Below are positions 1 through 10,750 of a stretch of 27,533 nt of DNA, in pieces. Where the stretch lies: contig JAYMSP010001943.1 of NCBI GenBank assembly GCA_036897095.1, positions 1-27,533 of the forward strand, read 5' to 3'. The notes beneath the pieces are model-generated. The model searched no databases and had not been told where the DNA came from. It worked only from the letters and a program-made list of their open reading frames with translations. Source of the stretch: Plantago elongata (taxonomy: Eukaryota; Streptophyta; Magnoliopsida; Lamiales; Plantaginaceae). A program made the position numbers and the translations under genes. How positions within the stretch are numbered: position 1 is the first letter of the stretch; each line of letters starts with the position of its first letter.

Positions 1-230
1 GTAGTACAGATGGAGAGAGGAGAAGGGAGAGGAGGGAGAGGATGAAGCAGAAGAGGGAAGTGGTGATTGGGAGTGGTAGAGGTACAAGTTTTGATGTGGG
101 TGGTACAAGTGGGAGAAGCGGGGAGGTTGAAGGGGATAAGGGGGGAAGTGGAATCAGACGGGTTCCGAATCGGTTTCCGGGTCGGGATGCTTTGCTGAGG
201 AAGGCTATGGATAGGGAAAGACTAGCTTAG
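1..230 (+). CDS. Possible 3' end of a protein-coding exon, unidentified
   Basis: A reading frame is open from the left edge of the window (first complete codon at base 3) to a TAG stop at 228-230. The first ATG inside it is at 42. The product is rich in Arg, Gly, Glu and Lys: a purine-coded basic stretch, then Gly/Ser-rich sequence, then a more ordinary tail containing RVPNRFPGRDALLRKAMD. I do not recognise a family. The Arg/Glu/Gly bias follows from strongly purine-rich DNA at 1-60, so the frame could be open by composition alone. If real, it is the last exon of a gene lying mostly left of the window. Low confidence. Confidence 0.25.
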   Translation, partial: STDGERRRERRERMKQKREVVIGSGRGTSFDVGGTSGRSGEVEGDKGGSGIRRVPNRFPGRDALLRKAMDRERLA

Positions 231-924
231 TATGTTTTCAAAATATAGCAAATTGTGTATTTATGTAGTAGTGGTACAGAAGTTTAGCAAGTGATGTGGT
301 GTTTCATGACAAATCATGAAAGTAGGAGATACAGAGTGTCCGAGTTTATGGTTAGTATTGACTCGGAGAGGTAGCAAGAAGCCATGGGGTGTTGATGTAT
401 GCGAAACCTAATGGTTTAGTTGTGAATTCGATGTATGCTTGCGGGATGCAAATGAATAAGAATAAAACCGATGCAAACAATGGCAACTAGGAGAACATTG
501 TCATTAAATGACTATAGTGCATTGTGATTTGCATGATAGACATATGATAGAAAATATGAAAAACATAATTTTACATTAGTAATAGCAAATTATATCGAAT
601 TCCACATAGAGTAAGTTGAAAATTAAGAAGCAATACAATAGAGAAAGCCACAACCCACAATACTTAAGTTTGTATCAAATATAGGGATATGAAAACACAC
701 AAGAGTCTTGTTTAATGTTGATCCACACAATAAATGATCGATAATGTTTATGCTAAATGGTGATGAATACGGAAATGAAGATGCCATTCTTGAGATTGAT
801 CTTTCACACGGATAACTTTAATGTTTTGAATATGCACGTTGTTGTAGCTCCTGATAGTTTAATGTGTTGCAATGTCGGCATGAATTATCATGAGTCATCA
901 CATTGTGCATAGACTGGACCTGCT
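231..924. other. Intergenic, no gene seen
   Basis: AT-rich DNA with no open frame of note and no repeat that I could recognise. Its right end is the 3' flank of the minus-strand RING-CH gene. I see no clear AATAAA polyadenylation signal on the minus strand here. Confidence 0.5.
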
Positions 925-2568
925 TCACTGTGAACTGCAGGGTGGTTCACTGGGGTTTTGGCCACCTTGAAAATGGATGGAGATGAGAACAATGGCGATC
1001 AACATGAAAGCCAGGAGCCATGACCAGAAGCATCCACAGTTACTGCTTACATTCTCCATGAGATTAACGGTGGCAGTAGTTTCAGATGATGCTTCAGTTG
1101 CACATGGGTTCACAGCTTCTTGTTCAATACACACATTTCTAGCTGGAACACCACATATTTCACATATTCTGCAAGTATGTCACACGAAGAAACAATAGTT
1201 CATTATTCATTGATGACTATACACATGACATTACCACTTACTCATAGTGAAATTAAACCTCGTATACAATTTTTTGGATTTAACACACAAATTAAGAATA
1301 ACCTTGAACATTCGATCAACCGGTTCAAGCTATTAAACACCCCAATGTTCAACATTGATCTCTAGAAATACCAATGTCATATATTAGGTAATTTCGTTAT
1401 TTTTCCATTCAGTTTTGTTGCTTGTAACTAACCAACGGTTTTATCGAAGCCAAATTAGTGCTATGAAAATATGACTCGGATGATCGAATTTTAAAGAAGA
1501 CTAGAGAACTTCAAGAAGAACATATTTGAAGAGCAAACTAAATGGATTCAATTATAATTATATACTACTGTTAAAACATATGCTAGACGCGTCCGAGTCT
1601 TTCAGAAAACAAATTCCTATTTCAAGAGTGCAAAACTGCAAAGAAAAACACCCTGGTGCAGTATCAAAATAATTCAATTGAGATCCTTCAAAAGATTTCA
1701 AATGAGCTAAACTAATGGAGCCTTGTTGTGTGAGCTACATAATAAACTCTAATAAAATAAATCGGGGGTCAACATCATTATAGTTAGTGGACCCCTTACT
1801 CTAGTGAAGGGGTGTACCAGTAAGGTCAAAGGAAACACTTTGTGCATTAATCCACCAAATGGACAGTTGAGTAAATTATTTTTAAATCGTAACTATATGC
1901 AAATTCAAAAGTCACAATTTGAAGTAAGATAACTATATGACCTTGAATTGACGTAACACCACCACTACTGCCAACAAATTAAAGCTAGAAACTTGTAAGG
2001 TCACAACAACAACATAACATTATATAGACTATTACTTTAGGTGGTAGCAATATACGCGAGAACTAAATGTATGCATAAAACGATCTTAATTGAGTACTTA
2101 CATGTTTCCTCTCAATCTGAACCAAGTCACCGCACAGTGCTTATGAGCAATGCCCAAATCGCCTAGACACTTGCATCCAAGATTGATTGTGAGCCCTGCA
2201 TCTTCATCATTGTCCACATCTTCTACAAAATCCAAATGGCATATCCTACATGTCCCTCCACAATCATCCTCACCATTCATGCTTGATTCCAATCGATTAT
2301 TCTCCAGATCAATAATTTCATCTTCTATATCTGGAGTGACGGGAGAATCAAACCCTTGATGACCCCCAGTAAGATTGGTAAGATCATCGGTCCCATTAGT
2401 CAACGATCCTGGTAATTGTTCCACGCCCACATCATCAAAATGAAAGTATCTTCCATCTCCGATGGACCCCCTGCTAAAAGTCGCACTTAGAATCTGTGTT
2501 TCATGGCGACGATGACCATGTTGATTTCTTATACTAATTGCGATATCTATGTGTATATCATTCTCCAT
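925..2568 (-). CDS. RING-CH (RINGv/MARCH-type) zinc finger membrane protein, probable E3 ubiquitin ligase
   Basis: Two exons on the minus strand: 2568-2102 and 1168-925. The intron (2101-1169) starts GTAAGT and ends TTGCAG, and the join is in frame (AT|A). The ATG at 2568 follows an in-frame GTG at 2574 that is not a eukaryotic start. The 236-residue product has an acidic, Ser/Gly-rich N-terminal region of about 100 residues. A complete C4HC3 RING-CH finger follows: C107, C110, C132, C134, H142, C145, C158 and C161, with the Trp (W149) typical of the family before the last Cys pair. The last Cys pair lies across the intron in exon 2, which supports the splice model. One hydrophobic helix lies at about 203-221, followed by a short polar tail. 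RING-CH proteins bind E2 enzymes and ubiquitinate membrane substrates. Substrate and membrane are unknown here. A single C-terminal helix suggests tail anchoring (inference). Confidence 0.85.
1169..2101 (-). other. Intron of the RING-CH gene
   Basis: This 933-bp intron is read on the minus strand, with donor GTAAGT at 2101 and acceptor TTGCAG ending at 1169. It holds no convincing coding frame. A hairpin lies at 1791-1813 (ACCCCTTACT pairing with AGT-G-AAGGGGT, one bulged base). Confidence 0.8.
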
Positions 2569-2701
2569 CGACACTCAGTGGACCAAATTGAAAAAACCAC
2601 TAAATTTTGAAAGTGATTAAGAAAGATTGTACCCGGAAAATGGTAGACGGGGAAAGGAAAGCAAAACAATGTGCTCGTCCAATCTTTCAGTATTTTAGTT
2701 T

Positions 2702-2709
2702 CTTTTATA
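2702..2709 (-). promoter_or_regulatory. TATA box of the RING-CH gene
   Basis: On the minus strand the sequence reads CTATAAAAGAAAC. The TATAAAAG core lies about 140 bases before the ATG at 2568, which would leave a 5' UTR of roughly 105-110 bases. The placement fits a plant core promoter. No transcript evidence is available. Confidence 0.5.
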
Positions 2710-2759
2710 GAATGGAAACTTGTTAAATCATACATGTAATATTGCACAGATCTTTTAGG

Positions 2760-4330
2760 TGAAATTGTTCATTAAATATGAATGTGTGCTAAAGTTGTCA
2801 CATTGATGAAAAATGATGCAAAGTAGGAAATATGTTGATGCATTCCAAAAGGAAAAAGGGAGAAAGGTTCATGATGAGGATGTAATTTAACTCATTTGTG
2901 TAGTATATAATTTTGCTTTATCTTTTGACTATAATACGATTGCTATTTAATATTTTTATTTGTTAAAGAAAAAGAAAAAGAAAATAGAGTTAAATAAATA
3001 TGACCATTTTATTAAAGAGATAAAAGATTGATAAGTTGAGAGTGAGGCGTATAATCACCGGTCACTACTCTACTCTCCATGCTCTGTATTCCAGTTAGGT
3101 TTATGACTCGAAATTATAGTCTCATTGACTAGCTAGCTCATATGCATGACAATAACCTAGAACCTATCCTCCATATATTATTATTTTATAGTGTTTTGAC
3201 TTTAGAATATAACGTATTTGATTCCACTATTAAAACCCAATAGCCTTACATTATACTTAGTTATGAACCCAAATCGATTCATACAACCTTGTCCTATTCT
3301 ATGTCATCTTCTATAGCGTTGCCTATGCAAGCACGAACTAGAGCAGATTGTGCAGGACTTGTACACAACTAGGGAGGCACATATCACAATCCCAACCATT
3401 TAAGTTCTGTCCACGTACATGAATTGATGAGATAAAAACATTGACATAAACTCTTAAAACTAGGTGTATAGTTATGGATCCATGCAACTTAAAGTGCTAT
3501 CTTTACATCAAGCACACTCAATAAGCTTTTTCTACCATTATTTGGAGTCAGACGATACTCCAAACGAGTGGATGATTTGTGCATCGCCATCCTACTTGAG
3601 TTCACCGACTATGCTAAATTAAAAGCCCTACTACTAAACTTTCAATCCCGCAACTCTTGTACTAAAGTGTATACTCCATGCCCTATGTTTGCAATATTAA
3701 TGTTTAACCTTGCCATTTTAAACTTGATGCGATTTGATCCATAAAATGTTGAATCCATTACTTAAACTAAGTCAAACTACACAACATTCCAAATTTAGAA
3801 TTGCTTATCAAGACTTTGTCAAATCACTAGAAAATTTACATAATGAGTTAACTTTTAGGGATCAAATTGCGAACCAAAGCAACAAATTTACTATGATGGC
3901 AGATTAAAAAAATCAGCCTGCAAGTTTAGGGGATGATGATGAGTAGATGAACAAAGATCTGGAGATCCAACACAAGACAAGGTTGATAAGGTAGTAATTT
4001 AGAACATAGGATCCTCAAGTCTTGAAATAGAAAAACAACACATGATCAGGTTAGTCAAGTGTTGTTTCTTCAGTGGGTAGAGCGTACTAAGAGACACTGT
4101 ACACACCACATGTGTAGATGTGGTATTGTATAGTATTGTATTGTATTGTAGACTATGGTGTAGTTAGTGTTGTGTTCCCTCTGACATTATTCTCTGCATT
4201 GAAATTATGATCCTTTCTTTTTCCCCAATGCAGTATGCTCTCTCTTCTTTACCTCACTCTCTTAACTGTGCCCATTTTTCTTTTTAGTAAAATCTATGTA
4301 ATGCTGCAAGTGCAATTCCATTCCCCTTTT
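2760..4330. other. Intergenic, no gene seen
   Basis: No reading frame or domain was recognised. Small features only: an A-rich (AAAGAA)-like run near 2967-2990; a perfect 8-bp hairpin at 3541-3564 (TTTGGAGT / ACTCCAAA, 8-base loop); and a short run of GTATT-type pentamers at about 4124-4151. The right end is presumably the promoter side of the DUF1666 gene. Confidence 0.5.
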
Positions 4331-4509
4331 CTTTTTGCTGATTAATTCAACCACCTTCAAATTTTTAGCTAACACAAAGTTGGCTCTCAAACACCTTTGT
4401 GCCATACTCAAAATCTTGTCTTTTTGTTATGGGAATCCGGGAAATGTAGAGAAAGCTCTCGCATTTAATGCTTACACCTCAAATCCACCTGCTGTTTTGA
4501 AAAATCAAA

Positions 4510-5112
4510 TCATTCCTCTCTTTACCCGTCGATTAGGGTTTTGATTCTTGGCGGTGCACTTAAACCTTGCAGGGAGTCATTTGTTGTAAGTGGTGTTTTT
4601 GATTTCTTGCTTTGTTCGCCCTAAAGTTTCCATCTTTTCTGCTTTTTCTGTTCTGCTTTGAGCTGTTTGAAATGGTGGTGACTAAATGTGTAGTCTTTTG
4701 GATTTGTTTAGCTCTTGTTAGTCTTCTTTTTTTTTTGAAACGGCCCGCCCCGACTATTGGTTGGAAGTGAAGCATCCATCTGAGCTAAGTGAATGTGTTT
4801 GTGTTGGTAGATTTATGTTTGATGCTTGATGATGGTGACTGATAGCTCCTTCTCAATTCTCATTATTGTTTATTTAAAGTTGGTGGTTACTTCTTGACTA
4901 AAAAATTGGATCTGATGCTAATTTGAACTGCACTGATGCCTTAGCTGGACTTTAATCCCAAGAAAATAGGGGAATTACTCTGTTAGAGTTTGTTTACGTG
5001 GACGTGGTCTGGTCGAATCCTGTAATGACAATTGTATAGGTCAAATATGCTAGTTATTTATGACTCTGTCGTTTTCAGCTGAGAAGAGGAACTAGCTCTC
5101 TGTTGTGTACCC
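4510..5112 (+). promoter_or_regulatory. Probable 5' UTR and leader intron of the DUF1666 gene
   Basis: A telo-box-like element (TTAGGGTTTT, about 4533-4542), common in plant leaders, lies upstream of a good donor (TTGTTGTAAGT, GT at 4586-4587). A pyrimidine-rich acceptor (GTCGTTTTCAG) ends at 5078, just 34 bases before the ATG at 5113. I infer a leader exon of about 4510-4585, an intron of 4586-5078 and a second leader exon of 5079-5112. The transcription start is a guess. Confidence 0.4.
4727..4795 (-). mobile_element. tRNA-like SINE remnant inside the leader intron
   Basis: Read on the minus strand, the segment has a box-A-like TTAGCTCAGATGGATGC, then TTCACTTCCAACCAATAG and TCGGGG, and ends in CCGTTTC followed by an A run (plus-strand T10 at 4727-4736). 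The middle and the tail resemble the element at 11048-11126 (CTTCAC...CCAATAG, TCGGGG, CCGTTT plus A run). I infer a short, degenerate tRNA-derived retroposon. A clear box B is missing and I did not find a target duplication. Confidence 0.4.
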
Positions 5113-7762
5113 ATGGATTTCCTTAAACTGAAGAAGTTCAGGAATGCCCGAAAACCTATTACTGAGAACATTGATGAGGACCAGCCCGTCCCACAGCCAG
5201 ATGAGCCAAAGAGTGGGGCTAATGATGTGTTGGGCAAATCAGTAAGCCTTGATTCTGCTAATGCTGAAATGGAAGACGATGATGATGATTTTATTTCTAA
5301 TGAGGTCAAGAGGAGACTGAAGGAGCTTAGAAGAAACAGCTTCATGGTGCTGATACCCGAAGAAACCAATCAGGTAGACGAGGAGGAGGAGGAAGAAGAG
5401 GTAGAGGGGGAGATGAGCACTAGTGAGTGGAGGGATGTGGAAGCTGAAGGGCGTCGTTTCTGGTCTGGTTTTGATGCGGTTTATGACATTTACTGTGAGC
5501 GCATGCTAGTTTTTGATCGCTTGCGGTCTCAGCAACTGCAAGAAGTTGGTAAATTTACATCACATCCTATGCCCTCTGAAATTAATTTTAGTTGTGATCT
5601 TGTTTTTCTTTTCTTATATTCGGTTTGTATGTGTTAAGGATGGCTAGATTGTCTACATATATTTCCTAGGTACAGACACGTGCATATTGGTATTTGGTAA
5701 GTACATGAATATCTTGATAAGAGAAACTACATAGAATGATAGAAAACATTAAATGTGTTGGGTACCAAATACATCTTTCGTCCTTCATAGTATATTATTG
5801 ATATATCAACTGCTAGCTAGACATCACTTAATTACTTCTTTCACCCTGAAGATGCTTTCTTCCACAATCATGGGTTTAAGTTTCACAATTCCATTGTGAT
5901 CAATCGAGTATAACAGGTTGTGATTTCAAAACAATTTATATAATTTGTAGTTCACTCAAGGTTTACACAATGCAGAATGTTTCTGAAACAATCTTGAATC
6001 ATCCCTGTTTTTTGATAGTTTGGAATGTAAGTTGGAAAAAACAAATCTATGCCCCACCCCTTTCCTTCGCAATTATGTTATTGGGTCTCATATTGATATG
6101 GTCGCTGGATAAGTTTGACATGAAAATTAGTAAAACCAGCATATGAAACAGTGGCTACAGTTTCCACATTCCAAAATTGATAAATAAGAAATAACTATGA
6201 TCTTACTGGATGTGAATGATGTTATAGGGGATTCTGAGGTGATAATGATCATAATTTCGCCTTTAAATCTCATTTGCACTGTAATGTATACCATACCTCA
6301 ATGTTTCTGAACGTATCTGCTCATAGATTAAAAATAGTGCAGGTTCTCATGTTCTTTCAACTCCATCACCAAGGTCTGCTTCCAAAAAGCTGGCTTCTCC
6401 CCTCCGATGTCTTTCACTCAAAAAGTTTGATGTATCAAAAGAAGAAGAAGAACATCTTCAGCAGCCAGTTACCGATCCTTATCAGGATCTTGAAACTGCT
6501 TACGTGGCTCAAGTGTGCTTAACATGGGAGGCACTCCATTGCCAATACACACAGTTGAGTCAGAAAATATTGTACCAGCCTGAAATTTTGACTTCTTACA
6601 ACCACAGTGCTCAGCAATTTCAGCAGTTCCTGGTCTTGTTGCAGAGGTTCATTGAAAATGAACCTTTTGAACAGGGAACGAGGCCTGAAATCTATGCTCG
6701 GGCAAGAAAATCTTTGCCTAATCTGCTCCAGGTTCCAAAGATCCAAGGTATGGATATTAAAAATAAAGTATATTTTATTATCTGTCTGTTGGCCTGCAAG
6801 AACTTGAACCTACTTAACATATGGTAGCTATGATCCCCTCCCCCCGAATCTAAGTCAGTAGTTTGCTTTTCAAACAAAATTATCATGAATCTAACATTCA
6901 GCATAATGTGGCTGTTTCTGAGTGTTAGGTGGTTACCACGATTCTAACCTCGATATCACATTTTTATTTATTTTTACTATGAATTGGAGAAGTCAGAACA
7001 TGCAATACTGCTTTATGTGGTCAATGTATTATGTGCTTCAGCACGTTGCTCTAAACATAAGCTCCACTATTCACTCACTAACTGGATGTCTCTGTGTTCT
7101 TTTAGCTTCTGGTGAGAAAAACACGGGTGATGACACCTCAGATATGGTTCTTGCCTCGGATCTCTCCGGTGTTATTGAAACCTCAATCATGAGTTTCCGT
7201 TTATTCATTAAGAAGGACAAGAAAAAATCAAGTGGTGCACGTAGTTTATTTGGTAGTCAGAACCCGATGGCAACTCCAGTTCAACAGGTCCAGTCTTCAC
7301 TTGACAAGGTATGCACCTTCTGCTTCTTTCACACTTGCATTATACCCTTTTCGAGATTACTTCACTAAAATCTAATAGCTTGGAACTCTCAATTACTGTG
7401 TTACATGCAACTTACACCAAATCCCCGTGTTATTTTTATTGTGGCACTCTGTAAAACAAACAATGGGGCGATAACTTGATGTGTTTTGAATCTTGAAATG
7501 TTAGAAATCATTGAAGCTGAAGGAGATGTGGAAAAAGACCAAGAGCTATAAAAAGAAAACGTGGCCGACTACAACGCCAGACATTGAGATGTTGCTTGCC
7601 CTTATCGATGTGAAAATATTGTCAAGGGTCCTGCGGATGTCAAGAATTAGCAAAGAGCAACTGTTCTGGTGTGAAGAGAAGATGAAGAAACTAACATTAT
7701 CTGATGGCAAGTTGCTGAGAGACCCTTCCCCAAATCTTTTCCCCTTGCTAGTTGGTCAGTAG
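5113..7762 (+). CDS. DUF1666 family protein, plant-specific, function unknown
   Basis: Four exons: 5113-5548, 6343-6747, 7106-7308 and 7505-7762. All three introns are GT-AG and every join keeps frame (G|GT, G|CT, phase 0). The spliced length is 1302 bases, giving 433 residues and a TAG stop. Exon 1 encodes a basic start (MDFLKLKKFRNARK), two acidic runs (residues 54-59 and 90-97) and the block WRDVEAEGRRFWSGF...YCERMLVFDRL (106-137). Exon 2 carries DPYQDLETAYVAQVCLTWEALHCQY. Both blocks are, as I recall them, hallmarks of the DUF1666 family. Exons 3-4 hold a Lys-rich segment and a C-terminal W/K-rich block (residues 349-433) with LWKDL-like helices. There is no signal peptide or membrane segment. 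No biochemical role is established that I can name. Splice sites are read by eye, but the frame agreement across four exons is strong. Confidence 0.85.
5549..6342 (+). other. Intron 1 of the DUF1666 gene
   Basis: This 794-bp AT-rich intron has donor GTAAAT and acceptor GTGCAG. No insertion or reading frame was recognised in it. The other coding introns are 6748-7105 (GTATGG...TTTTAG) and 7309-7504 (GTATGC...TGTTAG). Confidence 0.75.
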
Positions 7763-8211
7763 ATTCTGTAGTACAACTTGCTTAACTTAAAGGATAGTAT
7801 GAACTAGTTTGTTGTTCTATATATAAAACCATTTGATCTTCTGAACATATTTTCCGGATTATGCCAGTAGTACTGCATTTGGAATAGACCCCGGTCCTGT
7901 GTATATAAGAACTTATCCTGCATTTGTAGTTCTCTCGATGCACGTTGTCACCTTCAATTAGTAGGACGATGGCTTCACACTTGGTTTCAATTCACCTTCC
8001 CCTAGGGGATGCGGACGGCCCTACTACATTCAGGTTACACAAACTCCACTGAAAGAAACTTGAGTTTGATTTGATGTTGCAAAAAGGGTTGGATTTGGTT
8101 TCAGAAAACCAAAATGCAAATTCAAATCAAACTCCCGCCACCCCACACAAAATATTACTTCTAGCTAGCTACATTTGTAGTGTCACGAACAATCTGCAAT
8201 AAGACTAGTCT
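7763..8211. other. 3' flank of the DUF1666 gene and intergenic DNA
   Basis: No gene was seen. A long imperfect hairpin is present at 8062-8134. The outer arms are GAGTTTGATTTGA...TGCA at 8062-8081 and its near-perfect complement at 8115-8134 (18 of 20). A nested inner pairing (TTGGTTT / AAAACCAA) lies between them. It could be the core of a small MITE, but no target duplication was identified. Confidence 0.5.
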
Positions 8212-8221
8212 TACTCTTATC
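8212..8221 (+). repeat. Target-site duplication of the MULE, left copy
   Basis: TACTCTTATC here matches TACTCTCACC at 10741-10750 in 8 of 10 positions, and both differences are transitions. Ten bases fits the 9-11 bp duplications of Mutator-like elements. Confidence 0.6.
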
Positions 8222-8389
8222 GGGAGAATGACACATTTGATCCAAAACTATGGGGTATTGTGGCATGCAGACACCACTTTGCATTTGGTGTGATTTCCAG
8301 TCCACAACTTTTGAACGTTGGCAAATTTAATCAAATTTTCACAAAGTAAGAACTAAAAATGCTGACATGGCATTAAGTAGGCTGATTTG
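8222..8389 (+). repeat. MULE left terminal inverted repeat
   Basis: About 168 bp, aligning as an inverted repeat with 10573-10740 with scattered, mostly transition differences and a one-base indel near the inner end (TGACATGGCATT against TGACATGCATT). Homology stops after GGCTGATTTG. Confidence 0.85.
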
Positions 8390-8855
8390 GCAATTTTGAC
8401 ACACTTAATCAACCATTAAACGCGAATTGTTGACTGCCAACACAAAATTTTGCCTCACAAGCACCCATACACAAAAAACGAGCGGGGAAATGGAAGCTTT
8501 CCCACCAAAATTAATTCCCCCTCCAATTTCTCCCATAAACTAGCCACTACATTACACTTTCTCTCAATTCCCAAATCAGAAACCCAAAATTGACCATGTC
8601 GAGCAGTTACATTGGAGGTTCGAAATGAGCCATAGGTAGTTGTGCAATAAAAAAACAGTCTAGAAATGAAAACACAAAATAAACCTAAACAAACATAATT
8701 CCAAATTGCTCCAAACCAAGCCACACCACACCAGTCAACACAAAAATAGCAACCTTAGTGTATCATAACAAGTTATCCTAACGGCTTTCCTATCTCATAA
8801 GTCAAAATACCAACATCCCAAGATCATCCATAGACTAACTCTACCTTTTGCCCTT

Positions 8856-9196
8856 TCACTTACCTTTTGTTTGTTCCTTTCCCTTTCCAGCATGTTGTTC
8901 CTTCTCCTTAGCTATAACATCCTTTAGATTGTTGAGGTGGACAAACATACTCCCACCTCTCTCAAAAGTCAAGCCATCTTCAATTTCAGGGTGACGTTGC
9001 CTATACATTGATGGACCATCCACCAAAACTTTGATCTCTGTGAAATCAAGAATCTGCATAATGGTATAATGAACATGATTTAGCAATGTAGCATCTAAAT
9101 GGAAGTGTTGAGTATTATATGTGGTATAAATTACATTAGGTCCTGCAGTTGGTTGTGCCACCTCCTTGTCTTTCTTCCTAGCATTAGCTCTGCTCA
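8856..9196 (-). pseudogene. C-terminal tail exon of the MULE transposase gene (or an accessory MULE ORF)
   Basis: An open frame on the minus strand ends with a stop at 8858-8856. It encodes Lys-rich ends around a middle reading TTYNTQHFHLDATLLNH and DFTEIKVLVDGPSMY. It has no genuine ATG near its beginning. Upstream are splice acceptors, TTGCAG and then GTGAGCAG. Starting just after GTGAGCAG, the frame reads RANARKKDKEVAQPTAG. A short upstream segment near 9318-9345 (TKRTKTGG, between TTTTTAG and GTAGGT) could be the preceding exon. I read this as the last exon(s) of the decayed transposase gene. The domain is not recognised. Confidence 0.45.
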
Positions 9197-9406
9197 CCTG
9201 CAATTATCAGAAGGAGTAAGATAACATATAATGAACCACAAAATCTTCTGTCAATTTCATGAATAAAAAAACAACCTAAGTATTGAGTTGGGATTCATCT
9301 AATGCAGTGACCTACCTCCCACCTGTTTTTGTCCTTTTAGTCTAAAAAAGAGATATGCAATTAGTATTTTAGTTTCATGAAGTAAATGATAGGTTAATTG
9401 ACACAA

Positions 9407-10563
9407 ACATATACCTTCACTCTTTTGGAACCTTCACCACCATTATGTTCAACAGAGATTTGACTCAATGGGTCTTATGTTGGTTGTGTGGGATGTACTT
9501 CATCATCCTCAACCTCAAGATGGTTCATGAACTGTTCCCACAACTCAGGCTCATCTTCTTCACTTGTTGCAACCCTATTCTCATTTTCTGCAAGTCCTGG
9601 CCTATTTATAGGACACCTTCTTGCATTGTGACCCCTTTTCCCACATGTACCACACCTTAGCTTACCTTGGTTCATGCTCAACTTAGTAGCAGAAACTTGC
9701 CTCCCTTTCTTCTTATGTGAATCCTTCTCCTCTTCACCCTTCCTTCTTGCTTTCTGATTCTTACCAGCTTTTTTCTTGCCAAAGTTTGGTGGCAATGGAG
9801 GAATATACATAGTGTTTCCCCATAAATTAGCCCCATTTATCCCATAGATAGCACTCTCATAGACTTGATGATAAGTATCAACCTCATAACACTTGCTCAA
9901 ATGCATATGTGGATCCTCCCTACCACTAGCTAAACTATTGAATGCATGAACACAAGGGATACCTGTTAATTAATTGCCATGACCTACATGGGCAAGTGTT
10001 TGCCCCAATATCCACATTGTACATTGAGCCTGTTTTCTTCACAACCACCTACATGCAAAAATAGAACCATCACAATTCACACAGAACTATTACAATTCAC
10101 ATTGATCCATCACATTTCACATTGAACCATCACAATAAACTACAAAAACAGAACCATCATAGGAATATTTACATGAACAATTACCTGATAATTGGTATCA
10201 TCACACTTTCTTGGCAAAACCAATCTCATTCTTCTAGAGTATTTGGACATGATCTTCATGATCTTTGGACAGAACTTCATATGTCCCCATTTCTTCTTTG
10301 CTAAATCCCTACAATCAAGAAGTACACATTTCAGTTTATGATTCATAATAAGTATGACAAATTTGCAAAATAAGATGCATTCATACTTGCTTTTCTGAAG
10401 TCTAGTCATCAAGTACTCCCTAATCCATTCAAGCATAGTGATAATGAGCTTCTCTCTTGCAGGGAGCAAAACCTTATTAAAGGACTCACGCCAATTATTA
10501 AAGGTCATATCACATTCAGTTGTGCACCTGAAGTATGCCTTAGGCCAATGGAGTGGACCCCTT
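9407..10563 (-). pseudogene. MuDR-type transposase, C-terminal remnant with SWIM finger and CCHC knuckle
   Basis: Fragments on the minus strand, in order. (1) 10563-10385 reads HWPKAYFRCTTEC then NNWRESFNKVLLPAREK and ITMLEWIREYLMTRLQKS, typical of the region after the MULE catalytic core. (2) About 10045-9940 gives a SWIM finger, CPCRSWQL then TGIPCVHAFN, but the two halves lie in different frames because of a TTAA-type 4-base insertion at 9964-9976. A 7-base near-duplication at 10013-10026 shifts the frame again just before it. (3) 9906-9475 gives a PPLPPNFGKKKAG linker and a perfect CCHC knuckle, CGTCGKRGHNARRC, ending in TAA at 9477-9475. Beyond that stop the same frame continues to a plausible donor near 9413, so the stop looks like a nonsense mutation. 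The gene is not functional. Confidence 0.75.
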
Positions 10564-10572
10564 TCAGCTAGT

Positions 10573-10740
10573 CAAATCAGCCGACTTAATGCATGTCAGC
10601 GTTTTTAGTCCTTACTTTGTGAAAATTGAATTAAATATGTCAATGTTTAAAAGTTGTGGACTGGAAATCACATCAAATACAAAGTGGTGCCTGCATGCCA
10701 CAATACCCCCATAGTTTTGGACCAAATGTGCCATTCTCCA
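10573..10740 (-). repeat. MULE right terminal inverted repeat
   Basis: Inverted copy of 8222-8389. Its inner edge lies about ten bases from the transposase fragment, which shows that the internal deletion reaches the repeat. Confidence 0.85.
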
Positions 10741-10750
10741 TACTCTCACC
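10741..10750 (+). repeat. Target-site duplication of the MULE, right copy
   Basis: TACTCTCACC, the partner of TACTCTTATC at 8212-8221. Confidence 0.6.

Larger units (their letters stand above)
8222..10740 (-). mobile_element. Mutator-like element (MULE), internally deleted, with long TIRs
   Basis: A 2.5-kb element bounded by terminal inverted repeats of about 168 bp (8222-8389 and 10573-10740). The ends read GGGAGAATGACACATTTGAT on the left and, as reverse complement, TGGAGAATGGCACATTTGGT on the right. The repeats stay aligned through the ACTTTG, TTCCAGTCCACAAC, TTTCACAAAGTAAG and GGCTGATTTG blocks. A 10-bp target duplication flanks it. Inside, on the minus strand, are relics of a MuDR-type transposase: the C-terminal end of the catalytic region, a SWIM zinc finger, a CCHC knuckle and a C-terminal tail. 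The N-terminal part and the DDE core are absent, since the right TIR runs almost directly into the C-terminal transposase sequence. The element cannot encode its own transposase. Confidence 0.85.

Noticed and set aside
977..1365. Plus-strand open frames at 977-1365
   Set aside because: They are antisense to exon 2 and the intron of the RING-CH gene and have no domain.
6274..6904. Other-frame readings around 6274-6904
   Set aside because: They are shadows of exon 2 of the DUF1666 gene. The chosen frame is fixed by the splice phases and the conserved blocks.
8455..8724. Minus-strand open frame at 8455-8724 inside the MULE
   Set aside because: Hydrophobic, without similarity to transposase parts and without splice or promoter context. 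Probably chance.
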